Assembly (NCBI GenBank): GCA_023659985.1
Contig: JAGXOH010000008.1
Location: forward strand, 1 to 19,634
From: Candidatus Falkowbacteria bacterium LH_S3
GTDB taxonomy: Bacteria; Patescibacteriota; Patescibacteriia; Patescibacteriales; JAGXOH01
Direction: 5' to 3'
DNA: 19,634 nt
Of this stretch, positions 1 through 6,855 are shown piece after piece (position 1 is the first letter of the stretch; each line of letters starts with the position of its first letter). The notes under the pieces were generated by a model. The model saw nothing but the letters and a program-made list of their open reading frames with translations, made no database searches and was not told the origin of the DNA. A program made the translations under genes and the position numbers.

Positions 1-246
1 CTCTTACTTTTTATTTATTATTTAGTCATTTACTTAATAAAATCCTAATGTCAAAGCTCAAATGTCAAATGAATATCAAATGACTAAATGTCAAATGTCA
101 AATGAGACATAATATACTAAAATCATTTTTGAATTTTAATTTGTTATTTGGATTTTGGATTTCATTTGTCATTAGGATTTTGGATTTTGGATTTCAAAGC
201 TCAAATGTCAAAACTTAAAGCTAAAAGCTAAAAACTACAACTTAAA
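1..246. repeat. Shuffled short-word repeat spacer (left copy)
   Basis: No coding potential is visible. The stretch consists of recurring short words such as TCAAATG, AATCCTAATG, CCAAAATCC (on the other strand GGATTTTGG) and AAAACTACAACTT. Several words recur in the spacer at 16740-17189: positions 31-53 match 16841-16863 exactly over 23 nt, positions 222-246 match 16784-16808 exactly over 25 nt, and about positions 2-32 match 17159-17189 with three mismatches. The words occur in a different order in the two spacers and on both strands. Its function is unknown. Confidence 0.75.
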
Positions 247-248
247 TA

Positions 249-275
249 AACTTACGCCGCCGGGAAGCGTAAGTT
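249..275. other. GC-rich hairpin in AT-rich spacer
   Basis: A 9 bp perfect inverted repeat (arms 249-257 and 267-275, AACTTACGC / GCGTAAGTT) encloses a 9-nt loop containing CCGGG. It lies downstream of comEC and stands out by GC content from its surroundings. It has no following T-run on the minus strand, so it is not a classical terminator for comEC. Role unknown. Confidence 0.5.
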
Positions 276-334
276 GATGATGAAAGTAAAAAATGGTATT
301 TGGAATAATTGTTTTAAGTGTAAACCGCAATACA

Positions 335-380
335 TACTTTAGTATATACTAAAGTACATACTAAAATGCATACTAAAATT
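335..380. repeat. Perfect 22-bp palindrome plus three 12-mer direct repeats
   Basis: Positions 335-356 form a perfect 22 bp palindrome centred on GTATAC-like sequence, with arms containing TACTTTAGTAT. Its right half begins a run of three 12-nt units (345-356, 357-368, 369-380) sharing the core ATACTAAA. Spaced identical sites next to an inverted copy resemble a multimeric protein-binding site or an iteron-like array. It lies just beyond the comEC stop codon. The function is inferred only. Confidence 0.5.
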
Positions 381-407
381 ACTCCAGCAATAAGAATAAA
401 TATCTTT

Positions 408-1988
408 TTAATTATGATACCTCTTTTGTTGTTGTGTTTTTGTTTTTACAAAAAAACGCTTATAACTTAACACAAAATAATAGAAAAAATAAGGAAACCC
501 AAAAAATACAGACAACAAAACCACATAATAAATTATTATCCAGGCTAAACTAACATCCACTTGTATAAAAGCTAGTGGCAGATCAGCCATTACCTTCCCT
601 ATCCAAAGTATGTAGCTCAACAATAATTTAGCAGGTAAAAACAAAACCGCACCAAAGGCAGGTATTAAAAATCCGGCTACCATACCCATACCAATAGCCA
701 CCAAAACAAAGGGTAAAGTCCATAATACCATTAAATTAGCTAAGGGAGCTATAAAAGATACCTGGGAAAAATTATAAGCTATAACCGGAGCTATTACCAA
801 CTGTATTATAGAGGTTATGAGTATAATCTGAATTACCGCGCTGATGATTTTATTTTTGGCAATAAAATCAATGCGGGCAAACAATTTCTTTTTTATAACC
901 GGATAAAAAAACAAAATGGCGGCCACAGCTAAAAAAGATAGCTGAAATCCAATATTGCTAACTAATAACTTGGGATTTACCCAAAGTAAAATAAAGGCGG
1001 CTATAATCAAAAAATTACGAGCTTTAGGTAATCGCTTTAGCCTTAAAGCCAATAAAACTAAAAATCCCATAACCCCAGCCCTAACAGCAGATATGGGATA
1101 GCCTATCATAATTATATATAAAAAAAGAACTAAAACACTAAAGTAAAAAGAGCTATTCCTGGATAAACCTGCCAAAAGCATTACCTCAAAAATAATGGCT
1201 ATTAAAATACTGATATGAAGGCCAGATATAGCAATTATATGACTTAGACCGGAACGAGAAAATGTGGTTCTTATCCTATCCGGGATACCATGCTTATACC
1301 CCAAAAACATAGCATTGGCTAAGGAAGCTTCAGGTTCTTCCAATCCTTTATTTATTATTGACTTAAATTTCTGTTTAAAAACCAATAATCCTGAATATAT
1401 TTTTTGCTTATGATTTAGCAAATTGTTTCCAGAGATTAAAGTAATTTTAGGATAAAAAAATAAAGAATAAATTTGTTTTTGGGCTAAAAATTCATCATAA
1501 GCAAAACCTTGAAACGGTTCTGGTTTCTGCAATTTTCCGTCTACTATTAATAAATCTCCATAATGGTAAACAGGATAACGAGCTGTCGTAATCAATGCTT
1601 TTCCATTAATGATTCTTGACTCTCCGGCAAAGGTAATAATTTTTCCGCAAAAAGAAAACTGCTGATTATTAGCATTTAATTCAGGCTCATTGCAAATAGT
1701 TCCTTTTATTTTTACTTGCTGGCTATTATAAAAACCAAGGTCACAAGGTTGCATTCTTGGTATAGATATACTATATCTCCATAACCCTAAAAATAAAAAC
1801 AGAATTATTAAAAAAATAATTCTGAGGCTAAATTTTCGCCAACAAATAACCGTGGCTACTAAAAATAAAGTTGCCCCTAAAAACCATAACAGTTGATACG
1901 CACTCCATTCCCTATTAAAGGAATGTATGGCTACTCCAAAAATAAAAAATAAACAACAAGCAAGAAAGATTTTGCTTTTGGATAACAT
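408..1988 (-). CDS. comEC: ComEC/Rec2-family DNA uptake channel protein
   Basis: The 526-residue product is a polytopic inner-membrane protein expected to carry single-stranded DNA into the cytosol during natural transformation. Two N-terminal hydrophobic segments (about residues 5-75) are followed by an extracytoplasmic OB-like DUF4131 region (about 90-185), then the Competence domain with many membrane helices (about 225-510). The conserved signature SHIIAISGLHISIL lies near residue 255. The protein ends in a basic tail at residue 526. The C-terminal metallo-beta-lactamase nuclease domain of longer ComEC proteins (about 700-800 residues) is absent, and no such domain is encoded in the following 407 bp. 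It starts at ATG 1988, 70 nt after prfB, with no clear Shine-Dalgarno sequence. Family assignment is confident; uptake competence is inferred. Confidence 0.9.
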   Translation of the reverse strand: MLSKSKIFLACCLFFIFGVAIHSFNREWSAYQLLWFLGATLFLVATVICWRKFSLRIIFLIILFLFLGLWRYSISIPRMQPCDLGFYNSQQVKIKGTICNEPELNANNQQFSFCGKIITFAGESRIINGKALITTARYPVYHYGDLLIVDGKLQKPEPFQGFAYDEFLAQKQIYSLFFYPKITLISGNNLLNHKQKIYSGLLVFKQKFKSIINKGLEEPEASLANAMFLGYKHGIPDRIRTTFSRSGLSHIIAISGLHISILIAIIFEVMLLAGLSRNSSFYFSVLVLFLYIIMIGYPISAVRAGVMGFLVLLALRLKRLPKARNFLIIAAFILLWVNPKLLVSNIGFQLSFLAVAAILFFYPVIKKKLFARIDFIAKNKIISAVIQIILITSIIQLVIAPVIAYNFSQVSFIAPLANLMVLWTLPFVLVAIGMGMVAGFLIPAFGAVLFLPAKLLLSYILWIGKVMADLPLAFIQVDVSLAWIIIYYVVLLSVFFGFPYFFYYFVLSYKRFFVKTKTQQQKRYHN

Positions 1989-2058
1989 AAAAAACGACCA
2001 ACTACAGCCAAATCAGCCCCAGGCGCAAAAACAGAGGCTCATAACTGGCCACTAATTC

Positions 2059-3150
2059 TTAAAACTGCCTCAAGTATGCTTCAATAAACTCCTCAATATT
2101 TCCATCTAAAACATTTTCCGTATCATCAGTTTCATATCCGGTTCGATGATCCTTGACCATATTATAAGGATGTAACACATAAGAACGGATATGATTCCCC
2201 CATTCAGCAGATGCTACATCTCCGTGCAACTGCTGTTGCTTTTCTTCTTTCTCTTGAATTTCTTTTTGATGTAATTTAGCCTTAAGGAGCTCCATAGCAT
2301 CTCGGCGATTCTGATGTTGACTTCGATGTGTCTGGCAAGCAGCCACAATTCCGGTAGGAATATGTGTTAACCGAATCGCGCTTTCAGTCTTATTAACGCT
2401 TTGACCACCTGGACCAGAGGAGCCGTAAGCATCCATTTTAATATCTTCTTCTTTGAATGTGGCATTCTCGTCCTTAATCTGTATTTGAGGAATGGCCTCT
2501 ACCATAGCGAAAGAAGTATGCCTCATACCTTCAGAGTCAAACGGAGAAATTCGAACCAATCTATGAACCCCTGTTTCAGAGCGCAAATATCCATAAACCC
2601 AATTGCCATCTATTTTAATAGTGGCGCTTTTCAATCCTGCCTCATTGCCGAAATTGTGATTTAAAATCTTGACTTGCCAACCTTTTTTTCTCCCAAATCG
2701 CAAATACATCCTCTCTATCATCTCTGCCCAATCTTGAGCATCCACCCCTCCAGCTCCAGAATGAATGGAAAGTATAGCACTACTGTTATCATACTCTTCG
2801 GAAAATAAAGTATAAAACTCTAAAGCTTGAAAGTTTTTCTCTAATCGTTCATAACGTTTATGAGCATCTTCTTCAAAAGAAATGTCGTTTTCCTTTTGGG
2901 CTATGGTTACCAATTCCTCCAACTCAGTAATATCTTTTTCAATGTTTTCCCATTTACTGATTTCAATGTTTAACTCCTCCACTCTCTTGCTAATATCCAC
3001 GGCTCTGTCTTTATCATCCCAAAAATCCGGCTTGCTCATAAGCCGTTCTTTGTGTTTTTTTTCCTGCTTAAGAGAATCTATATCCAAAGATTTTTTTATC
3101 CTTAGAAATCTTTCTCTTAATTCCTCTAAATTTTTCAGCAAATTTTCCAT
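2059..3150 (-). CDS. prfB: Peptide chain release factor 2
   Basis: The 363-residue product is RF2, which recognises UGA and UAA stop codons and triggers hydrolysis of peptidyl-tRNA. An N-terminal coiled-coil domain (1-120) precedes the core. The tripeptide SPF, in RISPFDSEG near residue 203, is the RF2 stop-codon determinant. The catalytic GGQ motif lies in SSGPGGQSVNKTES near residue 247. Length matches the family (about 365). The reading frame is continuous through the region where many bacteria have the CUUUGA autoregulatory frameshift, so that control is absent. Presence of RF2 argues that UGA is a stop codon here, unlike in Gracilibacteria and Absconditabacteria. It starts at ATG 3150 after a repeat-filled spacer and precedes comEC. 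Confidence 0.97.
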   Translation of the reverse strand: MENLLKNLEELRERFLRIKKSLDIDSLKQEKKHKERLMSKPDFWDDKDRAVDISKRVEELNIEISKWENIEKDITELEELVTIAQKENDISFEEDAHKRYERLEKNFQALEFYTLFSEEYDNSSAILSIHSGAGGVDAQDWAEMIERMYLRFGRKKGWQVKILNHNFGNEAGLKSATIKIDGNWVYGYLRSETGVHRLVRISPFDSEGMRHTSFAMVEAIPQIQIKDENATFKEEDIKMDAYGSSGPGGQSVNKTESAIRLTHIPTGIVAACQTHRSQHQNRRDAMELLKAKLHQKEIQEKEEKQQQLHGDVASAEWGNHIRSYVLHPYNMVKDHRTGYETDDTENVLDGNIEEFIEAYLRQF

Positions 3151-3484
3151 AACTGCTTTTATCTTATTCTTTCAACATTCAACATTTCACTTGTTCAAGG
3201 TTGAAGGTTTTTGTTTCTTTCAATTTTGAACTTTGAACGTTCAACTTATGAAAAATTTGCCCGTGCCTATGCTAAATTGCCAAAAGCTCGAAGCTGTAAG
3301 CTATAAGAATATTTTTGGCATTAAATTTGCCAAAGGCAAATTTAATGAGCTTTGCTTAATTTACTTTCAACTTTCAACTTTCAACTTTCAACAATTTGCC
3401 AAAGGCAAATTCAATGAGCTTTGCTTAATTTTTTTGAAGTCCAAAATGTATCTGAACTTATTCATTCATATATTTCTTCCATGC
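3151..3484. repeat. Repeat-filled spacer containing composite repeat copy A (3319-3432)
   Basis: No gene is visible. Positions 3165-3310 hold variants of the words CTTTCAA, TTGAAC and AAGCT, including the palindrome TGAACGTTCA. Positions 3319-3432 form a composite element. It starts with a hairpin with 13-bp arms (3319-3331, 3335-3347) and an AAA loop, then a conserved AGCTTTGCTTAATTT tail. Four tandem CTTTCAA heptamers (3364-3391) follow, and then a second hairpin unit with an AATTTGCC arm (3393-3411) and the same tail. A close direct copy lies at 6856-6970, on the other side of the methyltransferase island. Confidence 0.8.
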
Positions 3485-3928
3485 TTAATTTATTATAAAA
3501 TCTTTAATTCTTCTTTGGGCAAATTCTATGTATTTCTTTTCTTTTTCAATCCCAACCCACTCTCTGCCGAGAGCTTTTGCAACAACGGCAGTTGTTCCAC
3601 TACCCATAAACGGGTCTAAAACTAAATCGCCCTTTTTGCTTGCCGTTAGTAAAACTTGTTGAATAAGTTTAAGCGGTTTTTGTGTTGGGTGTGCTTTCAT
3701 TCCGTTTTCATCTTTCAATCTTTCTGGTCCTCTACAAATTGCAAAATTCCAATCAGTATCTTTCATTTGTTCCCCACCATTCATCTTTTTTAACAACTCA
3801 AAATTGAAAGTATAATTTTTGCAATTTTTATTTTTTACCGCCCAAATTAAAGTTTCATGATTATTTATAAATCTCCTGCCATTAAAATTGAGCATAGCGT
3901 CAATTTTTACCCAAATAACATCATTCAA
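3485..3928 (-). pseudogene. 5'-truncated beta-class DNA methyltransferase (C-terminal half only)
   Basis: The 147-residue reading frame corresponds to about residues 112-258 of the intact methyltransferase at 5674-6450, starting at the shared string LNDVIW. It contains HPTQKP and the AdoMet-binding motif DPFMGSGTT (about residues 105-113), but the catalytic DPPY half is absent. The only start is a TTG within the homologous region, and homology ends two codons upstream, where an in-frame TAA occurs next to the BRO-N gene stop codon at 3940. The sequence has diverged substantially from the intact enzyme, so it is a remnant of a second CcrM/HinfI-like enzyme and not a recent partial duplication. 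It should be inactive alone. A split enzyme with a distant partner is possible but unsupported here. Confidence 0.85.
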
Positions 3929-3939
3929 AAACCATTATT

Positions 3940-4776
3940 TTAATTCAATCTTTTTCTATTCTCTGTCTTTGGTAAATAATTTTTCTTTGTTGAAACTTTT
4001 TTACCGCTTCTTTTCTCTAAATCCTTTCTTGCTTTACCTGCCACATTTCCACCCTCTTTAGCGACAGGTTTATTTTCGTTAAAACCTTGAGAATTTTTAT
4101 TTTTAGCGATTTCTGTTGTTGACGTTTCGCCAAGCATCGTAAATATAATCTCCAGGTCATTCATGTGATCACGCAAATTTTTTCGTTTCAGTCCTTTGAA
4201 TTTTTGATACTCGCTCGATGTCATTCCGAAAGTCGCTTTGGAAATTTCAGCGGTTAAAATTGCATATTCTTGTCTTTCTTTGACACCCCGATTTTTCCAT
4301 TCGTTCGTCAGAGTTTCACGTACTTCAATGCCACGCATTCTTTTTTCTATCCACGCATTAGAATATCCCTTGGCTTTATAAAGAGCTCTTGTTCGCTTTG
4401 TTCCCAATTCGGGATCTTCGATTTCCTGTACTCTTTCGTAACCAACTTTCGCCAACCAGCGTTTGAATGGCTCAGCTTTTGGCGATGGAATTGATTGGAT
4501 AATACGAAAAATGCCCTCTGTATTGGCGCTGATTATTTTCCTTTTTTTGCCATCTTTGGCAACCATTTCAAGTGGGGGACAATTTGTCCCCCAGTAGGAA
4601 TTTAATTCTTTATCTCTTTTTCTCATCTTTTTTATATAATCCTTGACATCCACCGTATCGGTAAGCGCCTCAATGACATCCGCGACTGAAAACCACCATT
4701 CATTTTTATGAATAGTTTTGCGAATTTCCTTTCTTTGAAAAATAGCGATTTTTGTAGTTGTAATTTCTTTGTTCAT
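3940..4776 (-). CDS. BRO-N domain protein with DinD-like C-terminal region
   Basis: The 278-residue protein has a BRO-N (phage antirepressor-type, probable DNA-binding) domain at about residues 12-115, with WWFSVADVIEALTD and an ANTEGIFRIIQSIPS-like segment. A middle region (138-230) contains GYSNAWIEKRMRGI and the segment LRDHMNDLEIIFTMLGE. The C-terminal basic part (244-268, KARKDLEKRSGKKVST) resembles the end of DinD and related proteins. Such genes occur in prophages and mobile loci and are thought to act in regulation or DNA-damage response. The start at ATG 4776 lies 6 nt after the endonuclease stop codon, suggesting co-transcription with the restriction-modification genes. The domain call is firm; the role here is unknown. 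Confidence 0.8.
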   Translation of the reverse strand: MNKEITTTKIAIFQRKEIRKTIHKNEWWFSVADVIEALTDTVDVKDYIKKMRKRDKELNSYWGTNCPPLEMVAKDGKKRKIISANTEGIFRIIQSIPSPKAEPFKRWLAKVGYERVQEIEDPELGTKRTRALYKAKGYSNAWIEKRMRGIEVRETLTNEWKNRGVKERQEYAILTAEISKATFGMTSSEYQKFKGLKRKNLRDHMNDLEIIFTMLGETSTTEIAKNKNSQGFNENKPVAKEGGNVAGKARKDLEKRSGKKVSTKKNYLPKTENRKRLN

Positions 4777-4782
4777 CTTTGA

Positions 4783-5502
4783 TTAAAATTTAATTTTTTC
4801 TAATTCCAATCGTTTGTTGTAATAATTAATAATTTCATCATAGTTTTTTACAACAAAACGATCTTTCAAAATTGAATATGGCTCTCGTTCTATCATCTGC
4901 TCGATTTTCAAGTGATGATTTTCTGGATGAAGAACTAAAAATTCGGTTTTGAACTCTTTCAATTGATATATTCGATTTAACGATTCGCCAAGCGTTCCGA
5001 TACTATCAACCACCTCAATTACTTTTCTGGGGAATTGATAGCCTTTTTTATTGAACCATGTAACGTCAATGCGTTTTGCTATCTTGTTAATTTCAGAGTA
5101 TGTAAATTCGGGGAATTCATTTATTGTTGTTAGCTGACGGATAAAAATGTTCGCTTGAAATTCTGCTGTTGAGTCCGTACAATAAGTATCAAATTGTTCA
5201 TAATTTCCAAGTTCAACCATTATTCCTTCAATATAAGAATGCATACGGATTTTATCTTTCTTAATTTCTTCAATTTGTTTTTCCTGTTCGTACTCCTGTA
5301 AGGCAAATGTACCTAATCCAATCTGTTTGAAATTTTGCTTATTTTTAATTTCCCTATAAAGAACTCCACGAATACCCGCTTGCTATTTTTGCGATGATTT
5401 TGCGGCAGGATAATATTCCTCTATGTTATCATAGATATATTTCCATGAAGCAACACCTCCATTATCCTGCATCAATTTTTTTATTGCTTCTACTTTTGTC
5501 AT
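4783..5502 (-). pseudogene. Restriction-endonuclease-like gene interrupted by an in-frame TAG
   Basis: Reading from ATG 5502 gives a 239-codon frame broken once, by TAG at 5383-5385 (codon 40). Both sides are coherent: an N-terminal winged-helix-like part (EAIKKLMQDNGG, then after the stop QAGIRGVLYREI and IGLGTFAL) continues without frame change into a nuclease-like part. That part has RIDVTWFN (Asp at about 146), RKVIEVVDSIGTLGESLNRIY (Glu at about 163) and a Leu/Phe-rich tail, resembling PD-(D/E)XK restriction enzymes. A TGG (Trp) to TAG transition would explain the break, by my recollection of related sequences. After the TAG the first ATG is at 5244, giving a 153-residue fragment without the first domain. 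It follows the methyltransferase and the 48-residue ORF, so it is probably the cognate endonuclease. Recognition site unknown. Confidence 0.75.
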
Positions 5503-5521
5503 ATTATTGTTGTTTATGCTC

Positions 5522-5668
5522 TTATGTGTTCTCTTTATCATCAATTTCTACAATATCATCGCGATCAATATCCAAAGTTTCAACTATTGTCTCAAAAAAC
5601 AAACCTTCCTTTCTTAATTCCTCACAAGTTTCAGATGAACATTTAATTTGTATAGTGATTTTATCCAT
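5522..5668 (-). CDS. Small acidic hypothetical protein (48 residues)
   Basis: An ATG at 5668 lies 5 nt after the methyltransferase stop codon. It opens a 48-codon frame ending at TAA 5522, 19 nt before the endonuclease start. The peptide begins MDKITIQIKCSS, has two cysteines in CSSETC (residues 10 and 15), then ELRKEGLFFETIVETLDIDRDD, and ends in an acidic tail. I do not recognise a family. Tight packing between two restriction-modification genes and a protein-like composition support a real gene. It could be a small accessory or regulatory protein of the system, but nothing in the sequence shows which. Confidence 0.6.
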   Translation of the reverse strand: MDKITIQIKCSSETCEELRKEGLFFETIVETLDIDRDDIVEIDDKENT

Positions 5669-5673
5669 ATTTT

Positions 5674-6450
5674 TTAAGCTAATTGAAAATTATAATTAAA
5701 AATTTTTGCATTTTCGTTAGCGATTTTAATATAAACATTTTCTTTTTCTATCCCTATAAAATTGCGTCCGAGCTTTTTTGCAACAGCCCCAGTTGTCCCA
5801 CTTCCTATAAAAGGGTCTAAAACAATATCTCCGGGATTAGAAGTTGCCACAATAATCCTATACAATAATGCCTCTGGTTTTTGCGTTGAATGAGCCTTTT
5901 TCCCATTTAGTTTGATTCTTTCTTTGCCATTACAAATCGGAATATACCAATCGCTTCTCATTTGTTTGTCATCGCCAAAAGCCTTCATGGATTTGTAATG
6001 AAAAGTATATTTTGACTTTTGACTTTTCGTCGCCCAGATTAATGTTTCTTGAGTGTTGTTAAACCTCGTACCCTTAAAGTTAGGCATAGGATTTGTTTTA
6101 ATCCAAATTACATCATTTAGCGTCCAAAAACCTAAATCCTGCATAATCTTCCCGACACGGAAAATATTATGATAACTGCCTATCACCCAAATTGTACCGT
6201 CTTTTTTCAATACTCTTTTGCAACTCTTGAGCCAATCATAAGTAAATTGGTCATATTCTTCAAATGAAGAATATTGATCCCATTTGTCATTTACTCCATC
6301 CACTCTGGTTTGATTAGGCCGATAAAGATCACCCTGCAACTGCAAATTATATGGTGGGTCGGCAAAAATAAGGTCAACAGAATTTTCCGGTATATCTTTT
6401 AATATCTCTATGCAGTCGCCTTTGATAATTTTGTTTAGGTATTTATCCAT
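5674..6450 (-). CDS. CcrM/HinfI-like adenine-N6 DNA methyltransferase
   Basis: The 258-residue enzyme should transfer a methyl group from S-adenosylmethionine to adenine in DNA. Order of motifs is that of the beta class: catalytic DPPY at 31-34, then target-region elements, then the AdoMet-binding LDPFIGSGTT at 211-220. Family-specific segments closely match CcrM and M.HinfI: NLQLQGDLYRPNQ, WVIGSYHNIFRVG, NPMPNFKGTRF and AHSTQKPEALLYRII. On that basis GANTC is the likely target, by inference. It is shorter than CcrM or M.HinfI (about 358) and lacks their C-terminal extension. The start at ATG 6450 lies one base after the stop of the Xre-like pseudogene. A 48-residue ORF and the broken endonuclease gene follow, so this is probably the only active enzyme left in the locus. 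Confidence 0.93.
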   Translation of the reverse strand: MDKYLNKIIKGDCIEILKDIPENSVDLIFADPPYNLQLQGDLYRPNQTRVDGVNDKWDQYSSFEEYDQFTYDWLKSCKRVLKKDGTIWVIGSYHNIFRVGKIMQDLGFWTLNDVIWIKTNPMPNFKGTRFNNTQETLIWATKSQKSKYTFHYKSMKAFGDDKQMRSDWYIPICNGKERIKLNGKKAHSTQKPEALLYRIIVATSNPGDIVLDPFIGSGTTGAVAKKLGRNFIGIEKENVYIKIANENAKIFNYNFQLA

Positions 6451-6451
6451 G

Positions 6452-6643
6452 CTATCTCATTAAATCGTCAATTCTAACGCCCAACCCTTTAACAATTTTT
6501 ACTACGGTTTGGATTGACGGTTTAGTTATTATTTTTAATTCAATTTCGTTAGCGTTGTATATGGAATATCACAATTGCGGGCGAGTGCGTCTTGCATTAA
6601 TTCTTGTCTGTTTCGAAAAGCCTTTATTTTACCCCCCCCCCAT
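6452..6643 (-). pseudogene. Frameshifted Xre-type (controller-like) regulator
   Basis: Two overlapping frames together spell a helix-turn-helix regulator of about 63 residues. The first encodes KIKAFRNRQELMQDALA then IPYTTLTK; the second continues IELKIITKPSIQTVVKI then GLGVRIDDLMR and ends at TAG 6452-6454. Loss of one base in the A-run near 6549 explains the break. The only nearby ATG (6641-6643) runs into ten G residues and then TAA; nine or twelve G would put it in frame with the first segment. The gene stops one base before the methyltransferase start, the position expected for a controller (C) protein of a restriction-modification system. Non-functional as sequenced. Confidence 0.8.
6632..6641 (-). 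repeat. G10 homopolymer at regulator start codon
   Basis: Ten consecutive C on the plus strand (G on the coding strand) overlap the third base of the pseudogene's ATG. With ten G the frame is ATG-GGG-GGG-GGG-TAA; with nine it enters the helix-turn-helix frame. Such tracts mutate readily by strand slippage and often underlie phase variation. They are also prone to sequencing error. Confidence 0.7.
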
Positions 6644-6855
6644 CTCTTTACTTTATTTGTTTTCCACCTACCGAAGCGAAACACCACCACTCTGCTTGTT
6701 CAAAGTAAAGTCCAACAAAAAAATTTTCTTTTCCTTTTAGAATAAAAAACTAGTGTATGCAAATTAAAAAATGTAATTCTTGGCGGTGTATTTTGGTTAA
6801 AATCCGAATCTATTTTGACAAAAATCCGGACTGTAAACTTGACGCTACAATGCCA
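6644..6855. other. Non-coding region upstream of the methyltransferase locus with a spaced inverted repeat
   Basis: No gene is supported here. A perfect 9-bp inverted repeat, CTTTACTTT (6646-6654) and AAAGTAAAG (6702-6710), encloses about 47 nt that includes CCACCTACCG and CACCACCAC. On the minus strand this lies just upstream of the regulator pseudogene, so it could be an operator, a hairpin leader or the boundary of a lost element. I found no convincing sigma70 promoter. Positions 6790-6830 contain two near-copies of AAAATCCG. Confidence 0.4.

Noticed and set aside
2059..3150. Programmed +1 frameshift in prfB
   Set aside because: The frame is continuous from ATG 3150 to the stop codon; no CUUUGA slip site is present.
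2401..3229. Plus-strand open frames inside prfB (and similar ones across the ribosomal block and alaS)
   Set aside because: They overlap confidently identified minus-strand genes, have no recognisable domains and show compositions typical of antisense shadows (Phe/Ser/Leu-rich).
3364..3391. CTTTCAA heptamer array as a CRISPR
   Set aside because: The units are contiguous 7-mers without spacers and no cas gene is present.
3233..3619. 128-residue plus-strand frame
   Set aside because: It is built from composite repeat A (repeated FNELCLI segments) and antisense to the truncated methyltransferase; no protein-like character.
5383..5385. TAG read as an amino acid (recoded genetic code)
   Set aside because: TAG ends the thrombospondin-repeat gene and the regulator pseudogene normally, and no other gene contains an internal TAG; a nonsense mutation is simpler.
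6555..6740. 61-residue plus-strand frame over the poly-C tract
   Set aside because: Antisense to the Xre-like pseudogene, whose helix-turn-helix sequence is clear on the minus strand.
6741..6855. Promoter for the methyltransferase locus
   Set aside because: TTGTCA- and TTGCAT-like boxes occur on the minus strand, but none has a -10 element at acceptable spacing.
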